62,372 nt of DNA from Desulfofundulus thermobenzoicus (GCF_009428905.1 NZ_WHYR01000020.1:1-62372); one strand, 5' to 3'; shown: positions 8,514 through 17,206, counted from the stretch's first letter. Program-made: numbers and translations. Notes: generated from the letters alone by a model not told the origin.

Positions 8514-9581
8514 TTAACCCAGCCCCTGCACCCTTTCCGACATTCGCCGGGTCAGGCGGTAGATGTGCTCCGCCAGTGCCGGTTCCAGCAATCCGGTGCC
8601 GCAGGCCGGGGTAAGCAGGCACTGGCGGTATAGCAGATCCTCCGGAACGCCCCGGTCCACCAGCCCGGCCAGCAGTTCCCGCCAGCGGGCCAGGAGGGTA
8701 TCTTCATTTTCCGCAAAGGCCTTTTCAGAGGTGGGCACCATACCCCAGGCAATCACGCCCCCCCGCTCCAAAAAGACCCTTAACTCCCGGGAATAGATCC
8801 ACAGGGAAGAACCAAAATTATAAGCATCCAGATTGATGATGTCCAGGGAGGTTTCACAAAGAATGGACCAGTCGATGGCGTCGCAGGAATGCACCCCGGC
8901 CAGTGCGCCCTCCCGGTGGATGAACTGGAAGATGGTTTCCAGGTCCTCTTTGATCATCTCCCGGGTCACGGTAATATATGTGGACTGGCCGTAAACACTC
9001 ACCGCCGGTTCATCCACAAAGATGATGGCCGGTCGCCCCAGATCTCCCAGGGTACGGGCCTGCCAGGCGGCGTGGGCGGCCAGGGTTTTCACCACCAGAT
9101 CCCGCAGTTGCTCCTCGTAGTAGGCTATGCGTCCCTGCCTGTTTTTCAACTGAAAGGCCACCGTCAGCGGGCCGGCCAGATGTCCTTTCACATACCTGGC
9201 CCGGCCTAAATCCCGGCCCATTGCTTCCATGAAAGCATAAAAGCCGGCAGCCGCCTCCCGGGGCAGGGCGAAGGACTGCAGCGCTGCGGCATCCCCCTCT
9301 TCCACGGCCAGGTAATCACTGTAGAACCTGGTCAAACCCCCGGGCCATTGCGGATCCCGGTCGTCAAAAACCGCCCGGCCCTCCTTCACCACCAGCAAAC
9401 CGGCCCTGATCAGCGGCTGCAGGAACTGAAAGACAAACCCCTCGGCACCGCCCCGGCGGGGAAGCTGGGGCCAGTGGGGTATGCCGGGCATGTTCTCTAA
9501 AATCAGGGGCAGGGCCTGTCCCGGATCGGTATAGGGCAGACTGCCGATACCCGTGGCCAGCCCCCCGGGGAAAAAGGTCAT
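8514..9581 (-). CDS. MetE/UROD-superfamily protein (methionine synthase C-terminal-like)
   Basis: A 355-residue TIM-barrel protein of the cobalamin-independent methionine synthase/uroporphyrinogen decarboxylase superfamily. It begins MTFFPGGLATGIGSLPYTDP, and keeps FVDEPAVSVYG, the GVHSC metal-ligand motif, and TPACGTG near the C-terminus, matching the His-Cys...Cys zinc site of MetE. The N-terminal folate half of true MetE is absent, so this is a short 'core-MetE-like' protein whose methyl donor is unknown. The ATG at 9581 has GGGAGGG six bases upstream; a longer frame to 9725 is rejected because it includes the promoter. Confidence 0.75.
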   Translation of the reverse strand: MTFFPGGLATGIGSLPYTDPGQALPLILENMPGIPHWPQLPRRGGAEGFVFQFLQPLIRAGLLVVKEGRAVFDDRDPQWPGGLTRFYSDYLAVEEGDAAALQSFALPREAAAGFYAFMEAMGRDLGRARYVKGHLAGPLTVAFQLKNRQGRIAYYEEQLRDLVVKTLAAHAAWQARTLGDLGRPAIIFVDEPAVSVYGQSTYITVTREMIKEDLETIFQFIHREGALAGVHSCDAIDWSILCETSLDIINLDAYNFGSSLWIYSRELRVFLERGGVIAWGMVPTSEKAFAENEDTLLARWRELLAGLVDRGVPEDLLYRQCLLTPACGTGLLEPALAEHIYRLTRRMSERVQGLG

Positions 9582-9618
9582 AAACATCCCTCCCGAAAAC
9601 ATGACCACAAACATAAAC

Positions 9619-9647
9619 ATTATAACCCGGAATATAACCGGCGTAAA
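9619..9647 (-). promoter_or_regulatory. Putative sigma-A promoter of the MetE-like gene
   Basis: TTTACG (9642-9647), 17-bp spacer, TATAAT (9619-9624) on the minus strand. The -10 is perfect and the -35 matches four of six. The 5' leader would be about 30 nt, ending in GGGAGGG. Confidence 0.6.
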
Positions 9648-9742
9648 TACTTCCAAACATAAAAGAAATGGGGGAATTATCTGAAAGAGGGAAAGAGGCC
9701 CGGCCATGCCGGGTGAATGGCACAAATCCAGGTATGCCAGTT

Positions 9743-9770
9743 CTGATCAGCGCCAGATGCCGCTGATCAG
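9743..9770. repeat. 10-bp perfect inverted repeat
   Basis: CTGATCAGCG and CGCTGATCAG flank an 8-nt loop between the patatin stop and the MetE-like promoter. No T-run follows on either strand, so it is at best a weak terminator; it could be a binding site. Confidence 0.4.
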
Positions 9771-9843
9771 CCACGGTGCGGCCTGTACCAGTATGTCACC
9801 TGTCGCCTGGCCCGGGCCGGGGGGTAAAGGGGAAAACTATTTT

Positions 9844-10740
9844 TTACAACAGCCGCTTAATTTCGGGCAGGGCCTGGCGGGCGGCCTCCTCGCCCCGGGT
9901 GATGCAATAGGCGACCCGGGAAAAGTCCCAGGGGGTGACACCGGTTAACACCGGGCGGATGACCACATGGGCATATTCGGCCAGCTTCAGCCGGGTTACC
10001 TCGGTACTGATTATATCCAGGGACTGGGAAAGCAGCTGCACCATGTTTTCCACCGGTTTATACTCTTCCCCTTCATACCCCAGATCCACCGCCACCACCA
10101 CATCGGCCCCCAGCAGGTGCAGCACTTCCACGGGCACGTTTTCCCTTAAACCCCCGTCTACCAGCAGACGCCCGCCGATATACCTGGGCTCGAACAGGCC
10201 GGGCACGGCACAGCTGGCCCGCACCGCCGGGGCCACGGGCAATCCGGCAATGAAATAGATGTCCCCGGACGGCGGACGATGCTGTACAACCTCGCTGACA
10301 AAGACAATCCGGTGTCCCCTGTGGATATCCACCGCCGTAATGGCCAGCTGCCGGGCCAGCTGGCGGAAGGTTTTACGCCCCAGCAGGCGGGAAATCCAGC
10401 TTTCCAGCTTGTAGCCGGACATCAGTCCCAGGGGTGAAGGAAAGGGAAAGGGCAGATGGAAGGCATCGGCCAGCACCTTTACGGCCATGGCTCCCAGGTT
10501 GAAAAACATGGGGCCGAAATCGTAAATATCATGGGGCCTCAAGGACAGGGCCAGTTGCTCCATCTCCCGGATGCCCCAGCCACCGCAATAAAGGGCGGCC
10601 ACAATGCTGCCCGCACTGGTGCCGGCCACCATCTGGGGCTGGATACCCTCGGCCGCCAGCACCTTCAAAACACCGATATGGGCCACACCCCGCAGGAAAC
10701 CGCCACCCAAAGCCAGGCCCAGCCTGACCCCGCTCCCCAT
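9844..10740 (-). CDS. Patatin-like phospholipase family protein
   Basis: A 298-residue serine acyl hydrolase of the bacterial patatin family (RssA/YchK-like). The glycine-rich oxyanion loop LGLALGGGFLRG is at the N-terminus, the nucleophile elbow GTSAGS follows at about residue 40, and the catalytic Asp is in LVDGGLREN. No signal peptide is present, so it is probably cytoplasmic or peripheral, acting on lipids or acyl esters; the physiological substrate is unknown. The ATG at 10740 follows GGGGAGGG with seven bases between; a TTG six bases upstream in frame is a less likely start. The neighbours do not suggest a pathway. Confidence 0.87.
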   Translation of the reverse strand: MGSGVRLGLALGGGFLRGVAHIGVLKVLAAEGIQPQMVAGTSAGSIVAALYCGGWGIREMEQLALSLRPHDIYDFGPMFFNLGAMAVKVLADAFHLPFPFPSPLGLMSGYKLESWISRLLGRKTFRQLARQLAITAVDIHRGHRIVFVSEVVQHRPPSGDIYFIAGLPVAPAVRASCAVPGLFEPRYIGGRLLVDGGLRENVPVEVLHLLGADVVVAVDLGYEGEEYKPVENMVQLLSQSLDIISTEVTRLKLAEYAHVVIRPVLTGVTPWDFSRVAYCITRGEEAARQALPEIKRLL

Positions 10741-10860
10741 GGCCAAACCCTCCCCACGGGTCTTTCATTCTGGTTTTATGGTATGGCGGAAAGGGGCGGA
10801 GGGTGACACCCCCACTTCCCACATCTCATATTTAAAGTAGCCTGTCCCCTTTTTCCGTGA

Positions 10861-10895
10861 AAGAACCGGTTCTTTATACCAGAACCGGTTCTTTT
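10861..10895. terminator. 14-bp perfect hairpin after the mini pentapeptide-repeat gene
   Basis: AAAGAACCGGTTCT and AGAACCGGTTCTTT pair around TTATACC, ending four bases from the stop at 10899. A TTTT tail exists on the plus strand only. Each arm is itself a near palindrome (AAGAACCGGTTCTT), so it could also bind a dimeric protein. Confidence 0.6.
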
Positions 10896-10898
10896 AAC

Positions 10899-11135
10899 CT
10901 AGATCAGCAGGAAGATCAATACCAGCGCGACAACCACAACCACCACCAGAACCGCTACACCGGCAATCACCCAGGGATTGGACCAGCTTATACCGGGCGA
11001 TATCAAATGCAGCAGTTCCCTTAGCTTAAACTTTTCCAGGTTTAATTTCCCCAGGTCCAATTTGTCCGGATTTAATCTGTCCAGATTCAGCAGCTTATCC
11101 AGATTAAGTTTTTCCAGATTCACCTTACCGGGCAC
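10899..11135 (-). CDS. Mini pentapeptide-repeat protein with C-terminal membrane anchor
   Basis: A 78-residue protein I cannot assign to a named family. Residues 6-41 consist of seven five-residue units, NLEKL, NLDKL, NLDRL, NPDKL, DLGKL, NLEKF and KLREL, with one extra Leu after the second. A short linker with a Trp follows, then a single very hydrophobic helix (about residues 57-78), rich in Val, ends the protein. The layout predicts a tail-anchored protein with the repeat face in the cytoplasm. The GTG at 11135 overlaps a run of G; the next GTG (codon 5) is a possible start. The repeated codons make the DNA itself a 15-bp repeat, so a slippage origin is plausible. It has its own hairpin downstream. 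Confidence 0.6.
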   Translation of the reverse strand: MPGKVNLEKLNLDKLLNLDRLNPDKLDLGKLNLEKFKLRELLHLISPGISWSNPWVIAGVAVLVVVVVVALVLIFLLI

Positions 11136-11207
11136 CCCCCTGTCTTTTTGCCATCATAATATTAGTTGAACCGCAAAATGGTGCCGGCAGGGAACACCGG
11201 ATTATAG

Positions 11208-14021
11208 CTATACCACGCCCGCCCGGGCGGCAAAGACCCTTTCCACGGCCTGGCAATACACCTCCCGGGTTTCGGCCGCTATATATTTCCAATCATAGAG
11301 GGTTAATACCTTCCGCCAGGCCTGCCGGCACATCTCGGCAGCCAGATCGGGATACCGGAGCAACTGGATGATATAATGGGCCAGCATATCCGCCCGGCCC
11401 GGCGGAACCTTATAACCGTCCACCCCGTGTTCCACTATCTCCTGCAGCCCGCCGGTGTCGGCCACCACCACCGGTACCCGGGCGGCCATGGCTTCCAGAG
11501 CCACAATGCCGAAGGGCTCGTAAAGACTGGGAAATACCGCCACCCGGGCCTTTTCCAAAAGGCGGTTGCGCCCCACATCGTCCACAAAGCCCACAAATTC
11601 CACGGAGGAAGAGATCTCCAGCTCGGCTGCCCGGCTTTTCAAATATTCTTCATAGGGGCCCCGCCCGGCCACCAGCAACCGGGCGTCCTTTACTTCTCCC
11701 AGGACGGTGGGCATGGCCTCCAGGAGCACCTGCACCCCCTTTTCGGGTACCAGCCGGCCCAGGAAGACAATATTGGGCTCCCGGCCATATAAATTTTCAC
11801 AACCGGCTTCCGTATCCCTTCCGGTGGTCAGGTTGGCCGGGTCCACCCCGTTGGCTATTATTTTCACCTTATCCCCGTTCAGACCGAATAGCCGGGTCAC
11901 TTCTTCAGCCATATAGTTGCTGCAACAGATGACCACATCCGCTTCCCTGGTCAAACGGGTTTCCATCAGATGGATATGACGCTGTAAATCCGTATAAATC
12001 CCCCGGTTCCGGCCGTGTTCCGTGGCGTGAATGGTAACCACCAGGGGTAACCCGTACTGCTCCCGCAGGCGCTCCCCGGCCGTGCCCACCATCCAGTCAT
12101 GGGCGTGAACCAGATCGGGCCGCCCCATGGCGGCGATCACCCGGTGGGCCAGTTCTTCCATGCCCCTGTTCAATTGCCTTACCCAGGTGAGGAAATCCCG
12201 GGCGGTCAACTGCTCCGGCCGGAGACGGTGGACGTGAACGCCATGGGACAGGACATAGGACTCCTCCCCCTCCGCCGGGCAACTGATTACGTGCACCTCG
12301 TTGCCCAGGGCGACCAGTGCCCGGGAAAGATCACAAACATGGCGGGAAAGTCCCCCCACCGTAACCGGCGGGTATTCCCAGGACAGCATCATGACCTTCG
12401 TCCTGCGTTCCTGCGCGGCACAGTTCCCTTTCTGAAAACGGTGGTGGCTGTAAATACGGTAGTCCAGATCGGGGAAAATATTATCCCTTCTCTCCATCTC
12501 CCGAAGCAGGGGCTCGTCTATGGAGTTCCTCTCCAGCTGTTCCACCAGCAGGTTGAAACGGCCGACATGGTCTTTAATTCGTTTTTCGGCATAGGTCACC
12601 GCCGTTTGCGCCTTGATGATAAAGGCCCAGTCACTGCTCTGGGCCAGGAGCAATTCCCTGGCCGCCTGCCTTAAGGCCCGTTGCTGCAGGCCGCCGGCCG
12701 CGGGATGCAAATCGGCCAGTTCGGACATTACAGTCTCAGCCCGGTGCAGGTGAGGGTAAATCCAGTCATTTTGCGCATTAAGCCAGACCAGGTTATACCC
12801 CCCCTCCCCCCAGCTGCTCATGGGCAGGTCCACCGCCTGCAGATCGGGGTACAGGGAAAGATATTTTCCGGGGGTGATCATTTGAATGGTATCCTGATCG
12901 CAACATATTTTCCGGCATAAAAAGTCAATCCATTGGGGCCCTTCGTACCACCAGTGACCGAACAGCTCCGCATCATAGGGGGCCACCACCAGGGGCGGGC
13001 GGTCCATCTGCCGGCCGTGGTAAAGCACCTGCTGCTGCCGGTTGAACATGAAGTCCGCCGCGTGGGCGGCAGCCCGTTCCCGGGACACCTCGGGCCGGTA
13101 AGGCTCTTTATGGGCGCCGGGGCCCGTAATGCGGTAATACTTAAAGCCCGTATCCACCCGGATGTTCCCCCCGGGCAGATAGGGAGCCAGATAATCCAGA
13201 TCCAGGTCATAACCGATATCCCGGTAAAATTCCCGGTAATAATAATCGCCGGGGTAACCGGTCAACCGGTCCCACACCTGCCGGGAGCTCTCCGGATCCC
13301 GGCCGAAAACGGCCACGCCGTTGGCACAGCCCACCGGTGCGAAAACACCGTAGCGGGGGGCCGGATCGGCGTGGAGCAGTCCATGGGTATCCAGGAAGAA
13401 ATAGCGCACGCCGAATTCCTTGAGAAGATCCTCCACCCCGGCCGTGTAACCGCATTCGGGCAACCAGAAACCGGTCGGCGGTAAACCAAAGTACCGGGTG
13501 AAAAGATCCACTGCCACGCCCACCTGTGCTCTCCGGGACTCCCGGGTAAGCATCAGGGGCAAATAACCGTGGGTGGCACAGGTGGTGATTAACTCCACCC
13601 GGTCCAGGGCCTGCAGCGCCCGGAAAGCCGGGATCAGGTTGCAGTGGTATTTTTCGGCGAAAACCCGCCGCGCCTGCTGCAATCGTCCCAGGTACATCAG
13701 AGCCAGGGGATGCAGGTCCGTATCCCCGGCCGTCCGCCGGCATTCCTTTTCGCCCAGCTCGATAAGCCCGTCCAGGTGCCTTAAATACCGCGCCTGGAGA
13801 AGGGGATCGGCCAGCATGGACAAAAGGGGTGGCGAGAGGGAAATGGTAATTTGAAAAGATATGCCGTCCTGAACCAGTGCTTCCATCACCTGGATCAGGG
13901 GAAGGTAACATTCGGTGAGAGCCTCGAAAAACCAGCGTTCCTCCAGGTACTCCGGTTCCTCCGGGTGACGGACAAAGGGCAAGTGCGCATGTAAAACCAG
14001 AGCCAGATAACCCAGCGCCAT
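11208..14021 (-). CDS. Fusion of GH57 alpha-glucan branching-type enzyme and GT4 glycosyltransferase
   Basis: This 937-residue protein joins two carbohydrate enzymes. Residues 1-525 are a GH57/DUF1957 module with HAHLPFVRHP near residue 11, GFWLPECGY (candidate nucleophile Glu189) and VAPYDAELFGHWW (candidate acid/base Asp350), as in GH57 1,4-alpha-glucan branching enzymes. Residues 542-930 are a GT-B, GT4-type transferase with PPVTVGGLSRHV, FLGRLVPEKG and the EPFGIVALEAMA donor-site motif, like glycogen or starch synthases. Together they could elongate and branch an alpha-glucan. The ATG at 14021 gives the exact GH57 N-terminus. The adjacent DUF4912 gene upstream is likely co-transcribed. 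The acceptor and donor are not shown by sequence. Confidence 0.88.
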   Translation of the reverse strand: MALGYLALVLHAHLPFVRHPEEPEYLEERWFFEALTECYLPLIQVMEALVQDGISFQITISLSPPLLSMLADPLLQARYLRHLDGLIELGEKECRRTAGDTDLHPLALMYLGRLQQARRVFAEKYHCNLIPAFRALQALDRVELITTCATHGYLPLMLTRESRRAQVGVAVDLFTRYFGLPPTGFWLPECGYTAGVEDLLKEFGVRYFFLDTHGLLHADPAPRYGVFAPVGCANGVAVFGRDPESSRQVWDRLTGYPGDYYYREFYRDIGYDLDLDYLAPYLPGGNIRVDTGFKYYRITGPGAHKEPYRPEVSRERAAAHAADFMFNRQQQVLYHGRQMDRPPLVVAPYDAELFGHWWYEGPQWIDFLCRKICCDQDTIQMITPGKYLSLYPDLQAVDLPMSSWGEGGYNLVWLNAQNDWIYPHLHRAETVMSELADLHPAAGGLQQRALRQAARELLLAQSSDWAFIIKAQTAVTYAEKRIKDHVGRFNLLVEQLERNSIDEPLLREMERRDNIFPDLDYRIYSHHRFQKGNCAAQERRTKVMMLSWEYPPVTVGGLSRHVCDLSRALVALGNEVHVISCPAEGEESYVLSHGVHVHRLRPEQLTARDFLTWVRQLNRGMEELAHRVIAAMGRPDLVHAHDWMVGTAGERLREQYGLPLVVTIHATEHGRNRGIYTDLQRHIHLMETRLTREADVVICCSNYMAEEVTRLFGLNGDKVKIIANGVDPANLTTGRDTEAGCENLYGREPNIVFLGRLVPEKGVQVLLEAMPTVLGEVKDARLLVAGRGPYEEYLKSRAAELEISSSVEFVGFVDDVGRNRLLEKARVAVFPSLYEPFGIVALEAMAARVPVVVADTGGLQEIVEHGVDGYKVPPGRADMLAHYIIQLLRYPDLAAEMCRQAWRKVLTLYDWKYIAAETREVYCQAVERVFAARAGVV

Positions 14022-14051
14022 AACTCACAATCCCTTCCGTTATCTTCAAAA

Positions 14052-14064
14052 GGGGTCTGACCCC
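14052..14064. repeat. Dispersed GGGGTCTGACCCC palindrome, copy 2
   Basis: This 13-mer lies in the 75-bp gap between the DUF4912 and GH57-GT4 genes. An identical 13-mer is at 32597-32609, and a 12-base version at 8471-8482. Confidence 0.6.
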
Positions 14065-14096
14065 AGGTAAAAAGTTCTTGATCAATGGTTGGCCAG

Positions 14097-14576
14097 TTAT
14101 TTAAGATACAGGTCAAGGGAACTGTATGTCTTACCCCTGTCGTCCGCACCCATGGCGGGAACCGGTGGAGGCCCGGCCTGTGGCAGAGCCTGCACGGTCA
14201 CCTCCCATGAGCCGGCCCCGGGCCTGACCCGCGGGGTGCTGACCCTGTTGGAGCGAAGCAGGGGATAAAACTGACCGTCGGGGCCATAGCATCCCAGTTC
14301 GGACACATAAGCGCGGTCGGGTATTACCTGTTGAAAATACCAGTTATTGGTGAAAGGGGGTAAGGATACCTCCCGCCAGGGTGCGGCGGGAAAGACGCCG
14401 TTCCCCTCCACTTCATATACCCGCAGGCAGAGCTCATGCTGCCCGCCCAGGGCCTGCCATTGCCCCGGTGATAATTCCCAGTAGGCAAACAGCACCGTCG
14501 GCTCCTGCACCATGAGAACCAGCCTGTTTTGATGGTAGTTCAGGGGCAGTTCCATCCCCGGGGTTACGTTACTCAT
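14097..14576 (-). CDS. DUF4912-domain protein
   Basis: A 159-residue soluble protein with the DUF4912 signature: RLVLMVQEPTVLFAYWELSP followed by a beta-rich core with aromatic positions (NNWYFQQVIPDRAYVSELG). In other Firmicutes DUF4912 proteins sit beside GH57 and glucan-synthesis genes, and here it is directly upstream of the GH57-GT4 fusion, so a carbohydrate-binding or accessory role in glucan metabolism is inferred, not shown. The ATG at 14576 follows GGGAGAG about ten bases upstream. The C-terminal 30 residues are Pro- and Gly-rich and look disordered. Confidence 0.75.
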   Translation of the reverse strand: MSNVTPGMELPLNYHQNRLVLMVQEPTVLFAYWELSPGQWQALGGQHELCLRVYEVEGNGVFPAAPWREVSLPPFTNNWYFQQVIPDRAYVSELGCYGPDGQFYPLLRSNRVSTPRVRPGAGSWEVTVQALPQAGPPPVPAMGADDRGKTYSSLDLYLK

Positions 14577-14966
14577 CAAAATAGTCTCTCCCTCGAAAAT
14601 AGATTTTCATGCTTTATGGAGGGAACTAATGTTCCCATGGACAACTCCTTTATCAATCAGGTCATTCCAATTGGGCTGGAACGGCCATTTATGTTATCAT
14701 ATTCACAAATTGATCGACACTTATTACTAGTTATAACAATTATCGCTTCTTTTCGACAAGCCATCCCCCCTTCCCGTTTTTTACCCCTACACACCAGCTA
14801 CTCGACCCTATAATTTTATGCGCTCTTAAACTATATATTACTCCTCCAGGCAATGGCATGGCAACCATGACAAACTAAAATTAACATAATCTTTACACAC
14901 TTTTTTCCCCAAAATGTGACATTATTCACAAGTAAAAATAATAAAAAGGCCGGGCAATGGAAATCG
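14577..14966. other. AT-rich intergenic region, 390 bp
   Basis: The DUF4912 operon starts from here on the minus strand, and the fur gene ends into it. Base composition drops well below the surroundings. TTGTCG with 17 bp to TTATAA on the minus strand around 14720-14755 is a weak promoter candidate. I see no gene and no structured RNA of a known class. Confidence 0.5.
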
Positions 14967-15413
14967 TTAACTTTTGTTCCGGCAATCCCGGCAATAACCG
15001 AAAAATTTCAGTTCGTGATCGGTAATGGTAAAATCATAGATGCGGGTAACCCGGGACTCCAGTTCCTCCAGAAGGTCCTCGTTCACTTCTATGATTTTGC
15101 CGCAACGGGCGCAAATCAGGTGGTGGTGGTGATGGCCCGCACCCTTTTCCGAACCAAACTCATAACGCTTGCGCCCGTCGCCAAAGTCAATGCTATGGAT
15201 GATATCGAAATCCAGAAACAGCTCCAGGGTACGGTAAACGGTGGCCAGCCCCACATCGGGCGCCCTTTGCTTGACCAGGTTATAAATCTCCTCGGCACTC
15301 AGGTGCTTCTCCCTGTTTTCCAGGATCACGCGCAAAATGTGTTCCCGGCGCGGTGTGAGCTTATATTCCCCGGCTCGCAGCTTTTGTTCCACATCGTAAA
15401 TCACCTTGTTCAT
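14967..15413 (-). CDS. Fur-family metal- or peroxide-responsive repressor
   Basis: A 148-residue Fur/PerR/Zur-type winged-helix repressor. The DNA-binding half contains YKLTPRREHILRVI and DVGLATVYRTLELF. The dimerisation half has a HHHHH run at residues 94-98, a CARC pair (Cys101, Cys104) and FGYCRDC (Cys141, Cys144), the structural zinc site of the family. Sequence alone does not separate Fur from PerR. The ATG at 15413 follows GGGGTGGT and gives the usual N-terminus; a longer frame to 15512 crosses the promoter. A near-consensus promoter lies 32-60 bp upstream of the start. It is transcribed alone. Confidence 0.92.
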   Translation of the reverse strand: MNKVIYDVEQKLRAGEYKLTPRREHILRVILENREKHLSAEEIYNLVKQRAPDVGLATVYRTLELFLDFDIIHSIDFGDGRKRYEFGSEKGAGHHHHHLICARCGKIIEVNEDLLEELESRVTRIYDFTITDHELKFFGYCRDCRNKS

Positions 15414-15444
15414 TCCGACCACCCCGCCATGGACCCTTTGTGTT

Positions 15445-15473
15445 AGTATATTGAACATAACGAAAAATGTCAA
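15445..15473 (-). promoter_or_regulatory. Sigma-A promoter of the fur-family gene
   Basis: TTGACA (15468-15473), 17-bp spacer, TATACT (15445-15450) on the minus strand. The -35 is perfect. The spacer TTTTTCGTTATGTTCAA contains no clear Fur-box 7-1-7 palindrome, so autoregulation is not evident. Confidence 0.85.
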
Positions 15474-15496
15474 TGATTTACCTTCAGAAAAATAAG

Positions 15497-15519
15497 AAAC
15501 CGCTGGCGGCAAGCGGTTT
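15497..15519 (-). terminator. Rho-independent terminator downstream of the D,D-carboxypeptidase
   Basis: AAACCGCT and AGCGGTTT pair around a 7-nt loop. On the minus strand CTTATTTTTCTG follows. It lies about 140 bp after the carboxypeptidase stop and just before the fur promoter. Confidence 0.75.
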
Positions 15520-15657
15520 TCTTAACGAAAATGTCAGGACATCCCTACCGGTATCCCCGAATAACGCGCTATCGAACATAATTTCTTTACCGGTGCAAAT
15601 AGCCCGGTACCCTTATCCGGTACCGGGTGCCCCGGGGACCTTACCTTCGGCTTTTTT

Positions 15658-16881
15658 TCAACGTAAATATCTGGGCACCCTTACCCGCCGCCAGCGCCGC
15701 CGGCGAGCCGCAACCCTGATCAGGCCAAAGGCCAGCAGGAAAAGCATCGCCACCCCAAACCGGAACGTCCAGCGATGGGTCAGTTTGACCCCCACCGGAC
15801 CGGCGGCCACCAGGTCCACCTTTCCCAGTTCCCTGTCCCGGGAATCAACAAAGAGCAACTCCCCCACCTTTTGCCCGGCGGAAAGGGGCGCTTGCAAATC
15901 CGTCCGGGGAACCGCCTTCTGCTGTATGGACGGCTGCTCACCCACGGGAAAATCAAGATAAAAATCGCCGCCCGCCAGAGCCTGCACCGTAGTGGCACCG
16001 TACTTTACGGTAAAAGAGGAAACCGGCTGCCCGCCCCTGACCAGTTGAACCGGCTTAAACCCGGAAAATCCATAATCCAGAAGGGCGGCCGCGTCATTGT
16101 AAACCGCCATTCCCTGGCTGTGTAACACTACAGCCAGCAATTCCCGTCCGTTCCGCGCCGCTGACCCCACCAGGCAGGAGCCGGCCTCGGAGGTATAACC
16201 GGTTTTGACACCGGTGACCCCCTCATAGCGGTGGAGCAGGCGGTTAATGTTCCAGAGGTGTTCCTGGGGAACGCCCTTGCTCCGGTCCGCCAGGGGGCGT
16301 TTTATCTCCCGCATGGAGGTGGAGACAATGGTCCGGAAAGTGGGATTGTTCATGGCGTAACGGGCAATCAACGCCAGGTCGTAAGCCGTAACATAATGCT
16401 GGGGGTCATGCAAACCGCTGGAATTGACAAAATGACTTTCCCTGGCCCCGATCTCCCGCGCCTTTTCATTCATTAAATCAGCAAAGGCAGGTACGGAGCC
16501 GGCAATATGGCAGGCAATGGTTACAGCCGCGTCATTGGCCGAGGGCAGCAACAAGGCGTAAAGGAGATCTTCCATGGTCAGTTTTTCGCCTTCCTGCAAA
16601 CCGATGGCGGAACCATCGACCAGGGTGGCTTCCCTGGGAACGGTGACCATTTCGTCCAGACGGCTTTTTTCCAGGGCTATGATGGCCGTGAGCATTTTGG
16701 TGGTGCTGGCCGGATACATGGGCCGGTGTCCCTCCTTTTCGTAGAGCACCTGGCCGTTGCGTAAATCCATAAGCAGCACAGCTTCACCCGTCGTTTGGGG
16801 AGGGGATGCGGCCCGGGCCGCCCCGGCAAAGGAAGAAAGTATAAAAAGGAAAACCAGAAGGCTCGTCCAAAGGCGGTGCAT
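15658..16881 (-). CDS. D-alanyl-D-alanine carboxypeptidase (DacF/DacB type, S11 family)
   Basis: A secreted low-molecular-weight penicillin-binding protein that trims the terminal D-Ala of peptidoglycan stem peptides. It has a signal peptide (LLVFLFILSSFAGAARA), then STTK (Ser59-Lys62), SAN (114-116) and KTG (226-228), the three S11 motifs, a C-terminal PBP5-type beta domain, and a final membrane-proximal hydrophobic segment (about residues 375-395) followed by an Arg-rich tail. 407 residues is normal. The ATG at 16881 is behind GGAGGTAGGA. In spore formers such enzymes set cross-linking of the cortex (DacF, DacB) or the wall (DacA); the sequence does not decide which. A strong vegetative-type promoter lies upstream. 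Confidence 0.92.
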   Translation of the reverse strand: MHRLWTSLLVFLFILSSFAGAARAASPPQTTGEAVLLMDLRNGQVLYEKEGHRPMYPASTTKMLTAIIALEKSRLDEMVTVPREATLVDGSAIGLQEGEKLTMEDLLYALLLPSANDAAVTIACHIAGSVPAFADLMNEKAREIGARESHFVNSSGLHDPQHYVTAYDLALIARYAMNNPTFRTIVSTSMREIKRPLADRSKGVPQEHLWNINRLLHRYEGVTGVKTGYTSEAGSCLVGSAARNGRELLAVVLHSQGMAVYNDAAALLDYGFSGFKPVQLVRGGQPVSSFTVKYGATTVQALAGGDFYLDFPVGEQPSIQQKAVPRTDLQAPLSAGQKVGELLFVDSRDRELGKVDLVAAGPVGVKLTHRWTFRFGVAMLFLLAFGLIRVAARRRRWRRVRVPRYLR

Positions 16882-16963
16882 GTCCTACCTCCATGCTGGC
16901 GTGCGATATGGGACCAACCCGCCGGGTCCACCGGGTTGGCGGTAAAAAATCAATAACATGAAC

Positions 16964-16992
16964 ATTATATTGAAACATTCCGGAATTTTCAA
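16964..16992 (-). promoter_or_regulatory. Sigma-A promoter of the D,D-carboxypeptidase
   Basis: TTGAAA (16987-16992), 17-bp spacer, TATAAT (16964-16969) on the minus strand. The spacer contains TTCCGGAA. A sigma-A promoter argues for expression during growth rather than only in the forespore. Confidence 0.8.
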
Positions 16993-17056
16993 CAGAAAAA
17001 AATAAAGTAAGTTTTTTTTCGCCGGACAAACTAATACAAATTGCATGGAAGGGGGT

Positions 17057-17206
17057 ATGCGGCAAGTGGAAATCAATACCAAAGGGATGGCTGTGGCCCG
17101 GCTCACCGATCCCCAGATCAGCCAGCTTCAGGAAGCGGAGAAAAAGTTAAATGCCGGCAGCCAGGGCCAGGAAATTTACCTGCTGGCGGTAACCCGGAAA
17201 CCTTAG
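17057..17206 (+). CDS. Small protein of 49 residues, function unknown
   Basis: This frame is short but has a good ribosome site (GGAAGGGGG) before the ATG and a compact, charged sequence: MRQVEINTKGMAVARL at the start, a likely amphipathic helix (ISQLQEAEKKLN), and YLLAVTRKP at the end. No Cys, no membrane segment. It is divergent from the carboxypeptidase gene and is followed by its own terminator, so it behaves like a real monocistronic gene. I do not recognise a named family. Confidence 0.6.
   Translation: MRQVEINTKGMAVARLTDPQISQLQEAEKKLNAGSQGQEIYLLAVTRKP

Noticed and set aside
9364..9774. 136-codon minus frame over the MetE-like start
   Set aside because: Shadow frame containing the promoter and part of the MetE-like gene in another phase.
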